Part shown: positions 1 to 10,772 of the stretch, in pieces
Position numbering within the stretch: the stretch's first letter is position 1
Layout of the letters: every line of letters starts with the position of its first letter
NCBI GenBank assembly: GCA_009760855.2
Contig: WPIO01000141.1
Span: forward strand, 64,001-124,000
DNA: 60,000 nt
Origin: Cristatella mucedo
Lineage: Eukaryota > Bryozoa > Phylactolaemata > Cristatellidae
Direction: 5' to 3'
Made by a program: the position numbers and the translations under genes
The notes under the pieces: model-generated
Database searches by the model: none
What the model was told of the DNA's origin: nothing
What the model saw: the letters and a program-made list of their open reading frames with translations, nothing else

Positions 1-672
1 AAATTTAACTAGCTCTTTAGTTCTGTCTCGGCTTGATTATTGTAATTCCCTTTTGGCTGGGCTACCAAAGAAAGCTATTATGCCACTACAGCAGACTATG
101 AATATGGCTGCAAGGCTGGTCTTCAAGTCCCAGCGGTTTGAGCACGTGTCACCTCTGCTGAAAGAGTTAGGATGGTTGCCGGTTGAGCAAAGGATACAGA
201 GCAAAGTTCTTACGCTGACCCACAAGGCCCGCCACGGCTTGGCTCCTTCGTACCTAGCTGAACTGCTGCATCAGTTTCAGCCTGTTCGCGCCCTCAGGTC
301 CTGTGTGGACAATAAATTAGCTGTTCCATTCCTCCGGCTTAAAGACAGTTGGCGACAGAAGCTTTAGCTCTGCAGGTCCAAGACTGTGGAACTCGATTCC
401 ACAATTCTTACGCAACGACATCTACTCTTCAACAGCCGACTATGGCACATCTTTTTCAGCGGTCCTGAACTGCTACTTCTATGCTACTCCCTACCTCAAC
501 TGCTCTCCTAATTCTGCTATGCTTCCCACTTTCTCTTTGTTGCGTGAGACGAAGTCTGTTGGCTACCGAATGCGTACCGAAAGCCGCTTAGGCTGTGAGT
601 GGGCTATAAAAAACTCTCCTGCGTAACACCCACATGGTCTTTATGACTTTATTGAGTTACTGACGGAGATAC
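1..672 (+). mobile_element. LINE-A fragment, C-terminal ORF2 end and 3' end
   Basis: This is the 3' part of a non-LTR retrotransposon of the CR1/L2 type; it enters from outside the window. Reading the plus strand gives the post-RT region: LPKKAIMPLQ, then AARLVFKSQRFEH, KELGWLPVEQRIQSK and HGLAPSYLAELL. A frameshift near position 345 breaks the frame. The following segment (SSAGPRLWNS, then VGYRMRTESRLG) continues in another frame to a stop at about 624. The element end is marked by the shared string GACGGAGATACA. The near-full copy at 54900 shows the unbroken version. This copy cannot make a protein. Confidence 0.85.
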
Positions 673-1672
673 AAGCACAACCTAGGTTTCACTTCTATGC
701 GGATGAGTCTCAGCTGTATCTTCGCTTTGATCCCTCCCAGCCTTCAAGCACCTCAAATTCTCTCAACTCACTCGCTGCATGTATTGATGACATCTGCACA
801 TAGATGCCAGCGAATTTTCTAAAATTAAACGATGATGAAACTAACTCACTAGTTAAGGCCAAAGCCAGTGTTAAGAAATTGGAAAGGCTGACCATTAAAG
901 TTGGCTCTGCCAGCATATCTCCTGTCGAATCAGCTAGAAATCTAGGTGTCATGTTCCAAAGTGATCTCTCGTTAGACGATCACATTAGCTCTACAGTCAA
1001 ATTTGCCTTCTTTCAGCTACATAAATGTGCTAAAATTCGGGCGTGTTTAAATAAGGATACCACGTCCAAGTTGGTCAATGCATTCGTGACATCCCGTCTT
1101 GACTTCTGCAACTCACTACTCATTGGCCTGACGGTATGTGTGATCAGGCGATTGCAGCTGGTGCCAAACTCTGCTGCTAGGTTTGTTTGCAGTGAGCGTC
1201 GCAGTTGCCACATCACACCACTTCTCGCCGACCTGCACTGGCTACCTGTCAACCAACGGATTGACTTCAAGGTTTTGTCACTCACTTTTAGGTCACTTCA
1301 TTCTTTTGCTCCAGCCTATCCCTCAGATATACTCCCCATCGTACCACCCGCTTTTCGGAATCCAGCAGTCTATAAATACCCCGTACAAGCCTCCAATCCT
1401 TTCGAGACCGTGCATTTTTAGTTCGTATGCTCTCAAAGCCTGGAACTTCCTCCCGACTTGCGTCAGAACATCCCCTGACTTGACCGCATTTGCAGGCTTA
1501 GCCTGTGCATGTCACCCCCAATCACCTTATTCATAGTGTTTATCAAGCATGATATTACTCGCCATTCAATCGTGTTTCCCTTTGCAGTAAATATAAAGTG
1601 CCTAGGAAAAAATTGAGTTATCTGAGAGTTCTTTATTAAATGCATCATTAATATCATTATTGTTATTAACCC
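673..1672 (+). mobile_element. LINE-B 5'-truncated copy, RT catalytic motif to 3' tail
   Basis: This is a second LINE family that starts abruptly just before the RT catalytic box, read here as FYADESQLY (normally YADD). It continues through NFLKLNDDETNSL, SARNLGVMFQSDLSLDDH, SRLDFCNSLL, SCHITPLLADLHWLPV and APAYPSDIL. Stops and a frame change near 1420 break the ORF. The 3' untranslated end is shortened. The terminal hairpin is degraded, and a decayed (ATT)n tail follows at 1645-1672. It directly abuts the 3' end of the LINE-A fragment, so it probably inserted at that element's tail. Confidence 0.85.
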
Positions 1673-1989
1673 GTTCTTTGGTAAACCTCAGATATTTTTG
1701 TAGGCTCAATTTGGTACCCCGAAGTATCCCAAGGAGAAATAATCTGAACCATTTTAGTGAAGAAACTTTAAGTCTTCGGGTGCGGATGACATTAATACAT
1801 GTATTTAATAAGTTGACAGAATTCAATGCTATGGATGGCTGGGATAGGTCAACGAAAAGGTAGAACTAAGTGTTATCTGCATTGAAGTTAAATCTTAGGT
1901 TGTTTCCGGCTATCACATTGTCAAGAAAGGGTGTGTAAGCCGTGAAGATAGTGGGAATCAGCGCATAGCCCTGAGGTACCCATACTGCA
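1673..1989. other. Unassigned interval between LINE copies
   Basis: No coding signal, tRNA head or recognisable repeat was seen here apart from a short AT-rich start continuing the LINE-B tail. It may be old LINE-derived sequence too decayed to read. Confidence 0.4.
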
Positions 1990-2290
1990 GAGATTTAAAA
2001 GAAACTTAAAAACATACCTATTTAGGACAGCATTTAGTGGGTCCTTGTGATTCGTCCTCGATGTGCTTATGCGTGCTGACACTGTTCATGCTGCCACTAA
2101 CCACATTTGCATGCTGACCCAGTGCATGTAACCCCTAACCATGTTATTCATTTTGTTTGTTTTTCAAGCATGATTTTACTTACTATTCTATTGCGTATCA
2201 CTTTGCAGCAAATGTAAAGCGCCTAGACAGAGATTAAGTTCTCTGAGGGCGCTTTATCAAGTGCAATATTATTATTATTATTATTATCGG
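1990..2290 (+). mobile_element. LINE-B 3' UTR copy with terminal hairpin and (ATT)n tail
   Basis: This is a 5'-truncated LINE-B copy holding only the last ORF bases and the 3' UTR. It contains the family landmarks GACAGCATTTAGTGGGTCC, a TTTGTTTGTTTTTCAAGCATG stretch, and the end hairpin with arms AAAGCGCC and GGGCGCTTT around AGAGATTAAGTTCTCT. The tail is a run of ATT triplets at 2268-2287. The same block is repeated more than a dozen times in this window. Confidence 0.9.
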
Positions 2291-2319
2291 ATTATCTGTG
2301 TCCCTTCACATCAACGGTC

Positions 2320-2890
2320 TGGCGTCTGCAACTGAGATATGACCTGAACTATTGCAATGCGGTAGTCATGTGATCAGTGCCAGTGATATCAGCCGAAATG
2401 AGAGGCCGTGACAAGGTTCTATTGACCTGTAGCATCAACAGCTTCCGAAACATTGAGCAAAATGAGAAGAGATAGTTAAAATTAGTCTGCATTCTTAAGT
2501 AGGTCATAGTATATCTGAAGCAATACAAACTCTGTTGATTGACTAGCTCTAAAACCAAACAGTAGGCCAGTAGCTAGGTGAAAAGATTCCATGTGTGACT
2601 TCAGCTGGCCTGCCAAGACTCGCTCTAGTGACTGATATAAACTGTAGAAAAGAAAATGGGCGGAACTTTCTCAAGTAATCTTAGTTGTTTTCCTGAGTAT
2701 TGGCTTGACCACAGCTTTTTGAAAGGCGCTGGGATTTTCCCTGAGGCTAACGACGTATTTAGTTACGCATGGCAGCAGCAGATATATGCATCAGAGAAGC
2801 AGGCCAGTAAGAATAGCAGCCAAAGGACTAGTTGCCCTCTTTGATTGCGATATGAACGTCAGGATCAGGGCACTCGTCACTCATAGAATG
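2320..2890 (-). mobile_element. LINE RT N-terminal fragment, decayed
   Basis: On the minus strand the block reads as the start of a LINE reverse transcriptase: SLERVLAGQLKSHMES followed by GFRASQSTEFVLLQ. This corresponds to the family pattern of a finger-domain segment and the conserved SGFR-x-x-HST-E motif. Frames change repeatedly. The same family is seen better preserved at 19900-20340. It sits back to back with the plus-strand LINE-A copy that follows. Confidence 0.65.
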
Positions 2891-3104
2891 TAGAATCTGA
2901 GGTGCTGCCTTTAATTAAGGAACGGTTTAAAGGAAAATGCTGACGTCCTAGGGATGGACTCCTCGATTTTGTTAATCATGCCCTCAAAGAAGCCAAAAAA
3001 TCCGTTTGCTGTATTACCCCGAGAATCACTAGGTTGCCTGGGTGAAGTTAAGAGGGTAGTGGATAACAGGTATCAGCCTTTTTTTATTGTGAATCGGCGA
3101 ATCA

Positions 3105-4690
3105 AGTAATCAAATTGGCAATTGTTAGAACCACACTTAAAAAGTCTGGATTGGATACTGAGGTCCTTTTAAACTATTGCCCAGTTTTCCTTTTTCCTTT
3201 CTCGCCAACAATTCTTAAAATAATTATTGGTACGAAGCTGGTTGAACTTATTGAAAATATTTAAATGTCAGAAACAGTTCAATCAGGATTCAAGAGGCAG
3301 CACTCCACTGCAACTGCTCTCCGTGTTAACAATAACATTCTAAGTAGCAATGAAGACGAGAATGTCGCTGCTCTAGCTCTGGTATTTTCGTCAGATGCCT
3401 TTGACTCCATTGATCCCGATGTTCTGCTTGAACAATTAAGAACACCGATCAGTCTGGAGACGAGACACTGGCGTGGTTCAAATTGTAATTGTCTGAACGT
3501 GTTCAATCTGTGTCGCGTGGGAGTCATGTCTCACGCACGAGACGGGTCGCCTGTGGAGTCCCTCAAGGATCCGTCCTCGGTTCCATGCTGTTCTTCGTTT
3601 ATACTCAACCTGTTGGAAAAGTGATTAAGGCCTATGGAATAGGATATAACTTTATGTTGACGATACTCAGCTGTATTTGTCATTCAAACCGTCGAAATCT
3701 GCTGCAGCAACTGATAAACTGAATTCTTGCCTTGCCAAAATTCGATCATGGATGACCGAAAACTTCTTGAAGCTAATTGACGATAAAACCAAACTGTTGC
3801 TCATAGGACAACCCAAGCGTGTGGCTGGATTACTTCTAATAGGTGATGCTGTTGTGCGACCATCACCTCGTGCTCGAAATTTAGGTGCCGTTTTCGACAG
3901 CTGCCTAAATTTATAAATGCTTCATTCAGACGACTGCTTCTACAGCTAGCCATCACATCCGATCCCTTTCTAAGATTAGAAGCTGTCTCCCACAGTGGCT
4001 TGTAAAAAATTTAAATTTGCTCTTTAGTTCTGTCTCGGCTTGATAATTGTAATTCCCTTTTGGCTGGGCTGCCAAAGAAAGCTATTATGCCACTACAGCA
4101 GACTATGAATATGGCTACAAGGCTGGTCTTCAAGTCCCAGAGGTTTGAGCACGTGTCTCCTTTGTTAAAAGAGCGAGGATGGATGCCGTCGATCAACGGA
4201 TCCAGAGCAAAGTTCTTATGCTGACCCACAAGGCCCGCCACGGCTTGGCCCCTCCATACCTAGCTGAACCACTGCACTACTTTCAGCTTCTCTGCACTCT
4301 CAGGTCATGTATCGTCTATAATTTAGCCGTTCCGTTCCTTTTCTTAAAGACCGATGGCTACAGAAGCGTTAGCTCTGCAGGTCCTAGACTGTGGAACTCG
4401 CTACCACAACTCTTACGCAACGACATCTACTCTCCAACTGCCGACTATGGCACATCTTTTTCAGCGGTCCTGAGCTGCTACTTCTATGCTACTCACTACC
4501 TCAACTGCTCTCCTGACTCAGCTATGCTTCCCACTTTCTCTTTGTTGCGTGAGACGAAGTCTGTTGGCTACCGAATGCGTACCGAAAGCCGCTTAGGCTG
4601 TGAGTGCGCTATACAAAACTCTCGTGCGTAACACCCACATGGTCTTTATGACTTTGTGGAGTTACTGACGGAGATACATTACATTACATT
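3105..4690 (+). mobile_element. LINE-A long copy, RT domain to (ATTAC)n tail, decayed
   Basis: This is the longest LINE-A RT copy in the window. Order of motifs: TLKKSGLDTEVLLNY, QSGFKRQHSTATAL, the RT motif-A region DAFDSIDPDVLLEQL, GVPQGSVLGSMLF (motif B), a frameshifted YVDDTQLYLSF (catalytic box), RSWMTENFLKLIDDKTKL and SPRARNLGAVFDS. After these comes the C-terminal region with SRLGCECAIQ before a stop at 4629. The tail is ATACATTACATTACATTACC at 4671-4690. Multiple stops and frameshifts make it a fossil. Confidence 0.9.
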
Positions 4691-4778
4691 ACCTTCAGCA
4701 AGTGCTCGAAATTTAGGTGCCGTTTGCGACAGCTGCATGAATTTAAAAGCTTCGTTCAGAAGACTGCTTCTCCAGCTA
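4691..4778 (+). mobile_element. Short LINE-A RT-derived piece
   Basis: This short block repeats the sequence of the preceding copy around SARNLGAV-CDSCMNLKASF. It is a separate truncated LINE-A piece or a local rearrangement placed between the LINE-A tail and the next LINE-B copy. Confidence 0.6.
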
Positions 4779-5206
4779 GTAATCTGGAAGTCTAGAAATA
4801 CCTCGTACAAACCTTAAATCCTATGGAGACCATGCATTTAGTTCGTATGCTCCCAAAGCCTGGAACTCCCTCCCGACCTGCGTCAGAGCATCCTCTGACC
4901 TGACCTGACCACATTTAAAAGGAACTTAAAAACACCTATTTAGGACAGCATTTAGTGGGTCCCTGTGATTCGTTCTTCACGTGCTTATGTGTACTGACAC
5001 TGTGCATGCTGCCACTAACCACATTTGCATGCTGACCCTGTGCATGTCACCCCTAACCATATTATTCATTTTGTTTGTTTTTCAAGCATGATTTTACTTA
5101 CCATTCAATTGCATTTTACTTTGCAGCAAATGTAAAGCGCCTAGAGAGAGACTTAGTTCTCTGAGGGCAATTTATCAAGTACATTATTATTATTATTATT
5201 ATTATG
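4779..5206 (+). mobile_element. LINE-B 3' end copy with hairpin and (ATT)n
   Basis: This 5'-truncated LINE-B copy begins in the last part of ORF2 (MLPKAWNSLPTCVRAS-like frame, broken). It runs through the GACAGCATTTAGTGGGTCCC landmark and the 3' UTR to the terminal hairpin (GCGCC...AGAGACTTAGTTCTCT). It ends in seven ATT units at 5185-5205. Confidence 0.88.
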
Positions 5207-5440
5207 GCTCATACTTTTCAGGGGTCCCGAGCTGCTCATTCCATGCTACTCACTACCTCAACTGCTCTCCTGACTCTGCTATGCTTCCCACGTTCTCTTT
5301 GTTTGGTGAGACGAAATCTGTTGGCTACCAAATAAGTACCGAAAGCCACTTAGGCTGTGAGTGAGCTATGCAACCCTTTCCTGCCTAATACCAACATAGT
5401 TTTTATGGCTTTGTGGAGTTACAGATATAGATACGTTACA
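5207..5440 (+). mobile_element. LINE-A 3' end remnant
   Basis: This is a diverged copy of the last about 230 bp of LINE-A: CATACTTTTCAGGGGTCC, CTCAACTGCTCTCCTGACTC, the YR-x-STESHLG segment and TGGAGTTACAGATATAGATAC, followed by a TTACATTA tail. There are several substitutions and stops. Confidence 0.8.
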
Positions 5441-5695
5441 TTACTCTTCTGCTGCCGGCTGTAGCTCATTGTTTCCAGCGGCCTTGAGCTGCTATTTCCA
5501 TGCTATTCACTACCTCAACTGCTCTCCTGACTATGCTTCCAACTTTCGATTTGTTCCGCGAAATGAAGCCTGTTGGCTACCGAATGCGTACCGAAAGCCG
5601 CTTAGGCTCTGAGAGCGCTATACAAAACTCACCTATGTAATACCCAGATATTATTTGTGGCTTCATGGAGTCACAGACGTAGATACATTAAAAGT
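5441..5695 (+). mobile_element. Second LINE-A 3' end remnant in direct orientation
   Basis: It repeats the same LINE-A end again: TGTTTCCAGCGGCCTTGAGC, CCGAATGCGTACCGAAAGCC, ending GGAGTCACAGACGTAGATACATTA. With the preceding copies it makes a run of LINE-A ends in the same direction. Confidence 0.8.
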
Positions 5696-6767
5696 CACCT
5701 TAACCAGGCAATTGGGATCTCTGTTGTCAGAATGGAGCAGCTGTCATTGGCAGTTTCTGTGTTCGTCGGGATATGAAAATATGGTAGTTAGTTAACTCGG
5801 ACATTTAGCATTCCGATCCAACACACTGGGATGCTCAAAATTTAAAATTATTGGCTCCCAGCAAGATTTCTCATACATAAACTTGGGAGCAATCATTGTG
5901 CGCTCGAGAGGATAGCTCGACTTTGGCGGAATTCTCTGGTTCTGCCAAGAGCTTTAGGTGCTCACGTTCTACGACCAAGATCAAGGTGTATTTATTTGAT
6001 AATCAAAGTCTTAGGTTCAAGCGATTAGACGCATGTGAAGCACATATATAGAGATAAAGTTATTATAGGGCGCCATGAAAATTAAATCTATATCAGATTG
6101 GGTTGCTAAAGCTCACAAGTGTTTTGGGTTGTTTACCGGCTAATGTTCGTCTATAGATTGAGGTCCTTATTACTACTGTATGCATACTCTGTTGTCTGAA
6201 TGAAGGGAGAGTATTCGCACTTTGCGACTAAGTCTTGTGTTGGAATACTTCAGCCTTCAACAACTTCGTGCAGGCTGCCAACTGCACCGACAAATACTAC
6301 GTTTCTACGTCCTTACAATTAAATGAGCCTATTGGATTAGGTTAATCTGCCCAATGGCAATTTGGATTACTGAGTTATGCCAGCTCGTCGACAAAACAAA
6401 CGGAAATGGTAGCAACCAGCTTAAACAATGTAGCAATATGTAAACGTGTTGCTAACTATTTGCTGATGCACAGGAAAGACGAAGATGGGTGGAAATAATC
6501 TCTAAGAACGAAAACCAAAGTCTGTATAGTTATCCTAGGTCATTGTCGTCTTTCTGCTGAGCTTCAATGTGCAGTCACTTCATTTTTTAGCCACATGTAG
6601 CTTTCAGAGACCTGGAGTACAAGCTTTACGTTCACGGGAGAAACGTTAAATTCAGAGCTCGAGTAAATAACAATGTGCAATTCAAAAACCTAGTGAATCT
6701 GACTTATTTCGCACTGTGTTTTTCTCTTGAATAGGCTTCATTAAACATCAACTGTTAAATATCGTAA
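5696..6767. other. No recognised feature
   Basis: No LINE motif, SINE B box or convincing exon was seen on either strand. Downstream exons of the minus-strand TRIM gene could lie here, because its exon ends at a good splice donor, but I could not identify one. Confidence 0.4.
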
Positions 6768-6797
6768 ATCATTTCTGGCTTTCCGCACATAACTTAC

Positions 6798-7824
6798 CGA
6801 AGTATAATTCTGGCGTACCAATTGCTGTCTTTAGAATGAAGTCCACGGTGGAGTCTGAATAGCTATCGGGTATGACAAGGCGGTCTGTGACAGCTGGAAC
6901 TTTAGATAATTCTGAAAGACGTTTGACATGTTTTCTCAGACATGAGGCGATCCGGCCAGATTGGTCTAACAGCCATGTGTAATCGTCAGAATCCAGCACA
7001 AGCCTCCCATACGTCATTGCTGAGCAGGCAGCCTTTTTTAGCTGATTAATTTCTTCCACTTCAGATGAAATTGCCGCACCAAGCTTGTCACTTAGCACCT
7101 CTAGATCTTGCTGACCAGCAGAAAAAGTTTCATCAAGACAATCCAGAGCAAAATTTTTATTCATGTAGAGAGTTTCCCATGATGCTTTGCGTGTTCCATT
7201 GACTTCCGCCAGCCATTCACTCCGGTTGAGCACATTGCTTAGGTCTTCTATTTGCTTTAAATATTCACATATTTCTTGTTTTTTATGGATCATCGTATTT
7301 TTAACGGCGTCGCAAGTAAGAGATTTGACGTCGTGCTTTTCAGATAGGCACACTGCTCGAATGCAAGTGCAACACTTCAGCCTCATACACGTCAAGCACA
7401 TGTATTCCATTTGTTTTTTATGTTCTGGACATCGTGAAGAACCACTTCCATTTGTGGTGTACGAATCCAGTGGTGCAGTGGCATGGCCAACGGCGTGTAT
7501 ATAGTGGTCTCCTGAGCAACCCACACAGAACGTTTTAAGACATTGTTTGCAGTAAAATTCGACCGCAACATCTTGTCCTTTCAATTGGCATACTTTGCAC
7601 TTTATATCAAAAGAAATTTCTTTCGTAGCGATGAAAAGATTCGGCTGAGCCATGGTGACACCTTCGACAGCGAAGCATTCTGTGCACGTCATCTGCTTGT
7701 GATCTAACCGGTCAGTTTCTTTCAGCAAGCAGCTCCTGCAGCAATTATGTAGACAATTTAGCAAGATCGGATCTTGGAGCAACTCCTTGCAAGTGCAGCA
7801 GTAAAGAACAGGATCTTGTTCCAT
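6798..7824 (-). CDS. TRIM-type RING/B-box protein, first coding exon
   Basis: The reading frame starts at an ATG (7824) and codes 342 residues before a consensus donor (CTTCG|GTAAGTT, 6797). Without splicing it would run nine codons more to a stop at 6769. A C3HC4 RING is complete: C9, C12, C24, H26, C29, C32, C47, C50. Two B-box-like zinc modules follow: about C76-H114 (CKVC...YCKQC...FCVGC) and about C132-H164 (CPEH...YMCLTC...CCTC...H). A mostly helical, Glu/Lys-rich stretch from about 170 to 330 fits a coiled coil. That order is the tripartite motif; family members are commonly E3 ubiquitin ligases, and a C-terminal substrate domain would come from later exons. All zinc ligands are intact and there is no internal stop, so the gene looks live. 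The ligase role is inferred. Confidence 0.85.
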
Positions 7825-7829
7825 TATGC

Positions 7830-9684
7830 TTTACGATAGGCCTTATCGGGAGTTCTAAAAAAAACTTGTTTAGTAGTACGACATATAAAACTTCATTTTA
7901 TCAGCGTAAAAGAAATATTCGAGCATGCACAATGTCTTGTAGCGCTGTTAGCATTAATTCAACGCTTGGTCTAAGAGTAGTTAGACTATTATTAAGCAAG
8001 CTTCAAAGAAAATTCTGTTACTTCTATAAAAGTGACTGATTTTAGATATAAATAAAATGAATATTGGAACGAGGGAGGTCTTGAAATCTGCTTGCTCGCT
8101 AAATTCCTAACACGACCGCATTCTAGGAGATATGACCTCAAGATAGGAGCACATAATGCGGTTATGGGCAGTGATAGCCAATGGGCAGTGATAACTACGG
8201 AAGTAAGGTGCTCGCTCTTCATGGCAGAGGTCGCGTTTACGAATCCGGCAGATGACTGATTCGGTATTGCCAACTGCAGGCGTTACTAATAGCCGTTCCT
8301 AAGGCTGTTCAACCATTTTTAAACCAGGCTGTTAAATGAGCAAAGATTTTCATATCGTCAAATTATTGGTAGGCTCAGAGTAGCATGCCAAAGTAATGAA
8401 GGCTCAAGATAGGACCACACAAGGTGCAAGTAGGTGACATATATAAATATTGCAAGTAATGCATATTGCAAAACTTTCAACCGACGAACCTATAATTAAC
8501 GGGACCCCTGGTGATTGCGATCGTTTCAATGAACTTTCCAAAGCTTGATGAAATGCATATCAATTGCGGAATTAGTATACCCGTTGCGACACCAACAAAC
8601 GTCCAAACGACTAAGTGCATAGAAGAATTAAAGTCTTTCAGGAACAGTCAGGCTTTCGTCTCCGAAATTTTATAAATACCGCGCCGTGATGTCATAAGCT
8701 AAAGTAGGCCGGCATTAGGTTCGTTACAATATAATGCAGATTCTGCTAAAAAATGCGATGTTGGTGAGAAAGCTAAGAGGCTATTCAAATCCAGGTATTA
8801 GAAAGCCATTGGGTACTCATTGCTCTGGATATGCGTCCGAATCCTGCTGCGATTGATCCTTTATTGACCAATGCAACCGGTGGTGACAGTCGTGATGGCC
8901 CTTTAGCTGATATGTAAATAAAGTCATCAATTCAAATTAACTTTTATTTTAGTCTGACAAGCAGATGGTCTATGTGCAAACCGGATAAGGAAGATTTGAA
9001 AATATAAACCTGAGTGTGTGAACAGGTGGCCAGAGAGCGAGCAAGTAGAACGATCCTCCGGGGCCACAGGAGCAGGTGCCGAGTAGCGAGGAGTGACGAG
9101 CTGCAGAAGCCTGACATTCAGCGAGCATCAAATCTCGCAGGAGCTGGAGACCAGCTGCAAAGAGCAGACGAGGAATTTCTATTAAGTGAAGTGAGAAAGT
9201 TAGCCTCGCCGAAAGATGTCCCACTTCTACATAGTGGCAAGATGGCCCAACGTTGTTCTCCATGACGAAACCATGATGACTCAGCGAAGTGAGTCCGCAG
9301 GCAGTGAAAAGCTGGTAGAGCTAAAATTCAGAAACTTATCATCGAGCATGGTTTGATTACCTTATCTAAGTACGGACAAGTTTTGGAATATGTCATGCAG
9401 CTAGATGTATGCAGTAGCGACTTTAGTATTAGGCATTCCTCAAGCTAACGTAATTTTAAATCATAATGCTCTAAGTAGTACAAGAAGTAGAAAAAATATA
9501 TCGGCTTAACCTTCTCGAGACCAAGGTTTACAGTTTTTATTCAATACTTGGCAGGCCATAATTATTACTTCGGTCTTTTTTTATTCAATTGAAGCTCCCG
9601 TCGAGCTCTAAATGTCAGATATAGAAACCATATTGGAGTTATGTACTTTTACCAATTTTAATCGGTCGCATAGTGCCCTAGGAC
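7830..9684. other. Unassigned sequence upstream of the TRIM exon
   Basis: It should contain the 5' flank of the minus-strand TRIM gene. I saw no convincing promoter element or exon. Overlapping open frames near 8970-9265 on both strands show no family resemblance. Confidence 0.4.
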
Positions 9685-10055
9685 ACTTCGTAGTAATAGT
9701 TACAATATGAATAGAACGATTTTTGTAGCAACGACAGAGAACTCAGCCTTTTCATTGGCACTTTACATTGGCAGCAAAGGATGCATGATCGATTGGTTAG
9801 TGGTAGCATGCTAAATGACAACACAGGTAACGTGGTCAAAGGTGACATGCATAGAGCCAGCAAGTAAATGTGGTTAGTGGCAGCATGTGCAGTGTCAGCA
9901 AGCATAAGAACACAAAGAAATCATCACATGAACCCACTAAATGCTGTTATAAACTGGTGGTATTTTACTTTCTTTTAAATAGGGTTGAGTCAGGGGATCT
10001 CATGCGGTCAGTTAGAAGTGAGTTCAAGGCTTTGGGAACGTGCGATGTAATGGCA
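9685..10055 (-). mobile_element. LINE-B 3' end copy, diverged
   Basis: In reverse complement it reads in order: the last ORF2 segment with CCTTGAACTCACTTCTAAC, GCATTTAGTGGGTTC, GCTGACACTGCACATGCTGCC, CCACATTTACTTGCTGGC and a degraded terminal hairpin. It is more diverged than the copies at 10400 and 35250. Confidence 0.75.
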
Positions 10056-10401
10056 CGGCTCCAAAGGTTTTGATGTTCCTATGAGCTATAAGACGATTTA
10101 TATTTCATATAGCCAAGCAAACACATATATCTTGTAAGATGTCTTTGCTTCATCTGCTTCTGTATACGACAATCGCCAGGTCTTTTGGCGGAAACGTTCT
10201 ACAACTTGCAAAGAACTCTAACGATGCTCTTCGGCTGGAAACGAAATTGCGGTGCTCAATGCTGCTGCATGCCTATAAGCTGCTGGCTAAAGTCCGCAAG
10301 CTGCTACCTTTCTTAGCAGTTTTTTAAGCCGAATATTCCCTTCATTGGAACTAATTCAAGCCATTGGTCCTGCCCTAAAAAAAACCAGGAAGCTCAGTGG
10401 C

Positions 10402-10772
10402 CCCATAATAATTATTACAATATTATTGCACTTGATAAAGCGCCCTCAGAGAACTTAATCTCTTTCTAGGCGCTTTACATTTGCTGCAAAGTGATATGCA
10501 ATAGAATAGTAAGTAAAATCATGCTTGAAAAACAAACAAAATGAATAATATGGTTAGGGGTGACATGCACAGGGTCAGCATGCAAATGTGGTTAGTGGCA
10601 GCATGCACAGTGTCAGCACGCATAAGCACATCAGGGACGAATCACAGGGACCCACTAAATGCTGTCCTAAATAGGTGTGTTTTTAAGTTTCTTTTAAATG
10701 TGGTCAGGTCAGGGGATGTTCTGACGCAGGTCAGGAGGGAGTTCCAGGCTTTGGGAGCATCCTCTACGATAA
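10402..10772 (-). mobile_element. LINE-B 3' end copy with hairpin and AT-rich tail
   Basis: The tail, read on the plus strand as AATAATTATTACAATATTATTG, is followed by the hairpin (AAAGCGCCCTCAGAGAACTTAATCTCT) and the family 3' UTR. It runs to GGAGTTCCAGGCTTTGGGAGC, which is the end of ORF2. It is well preserved. Confidence 0.9.
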
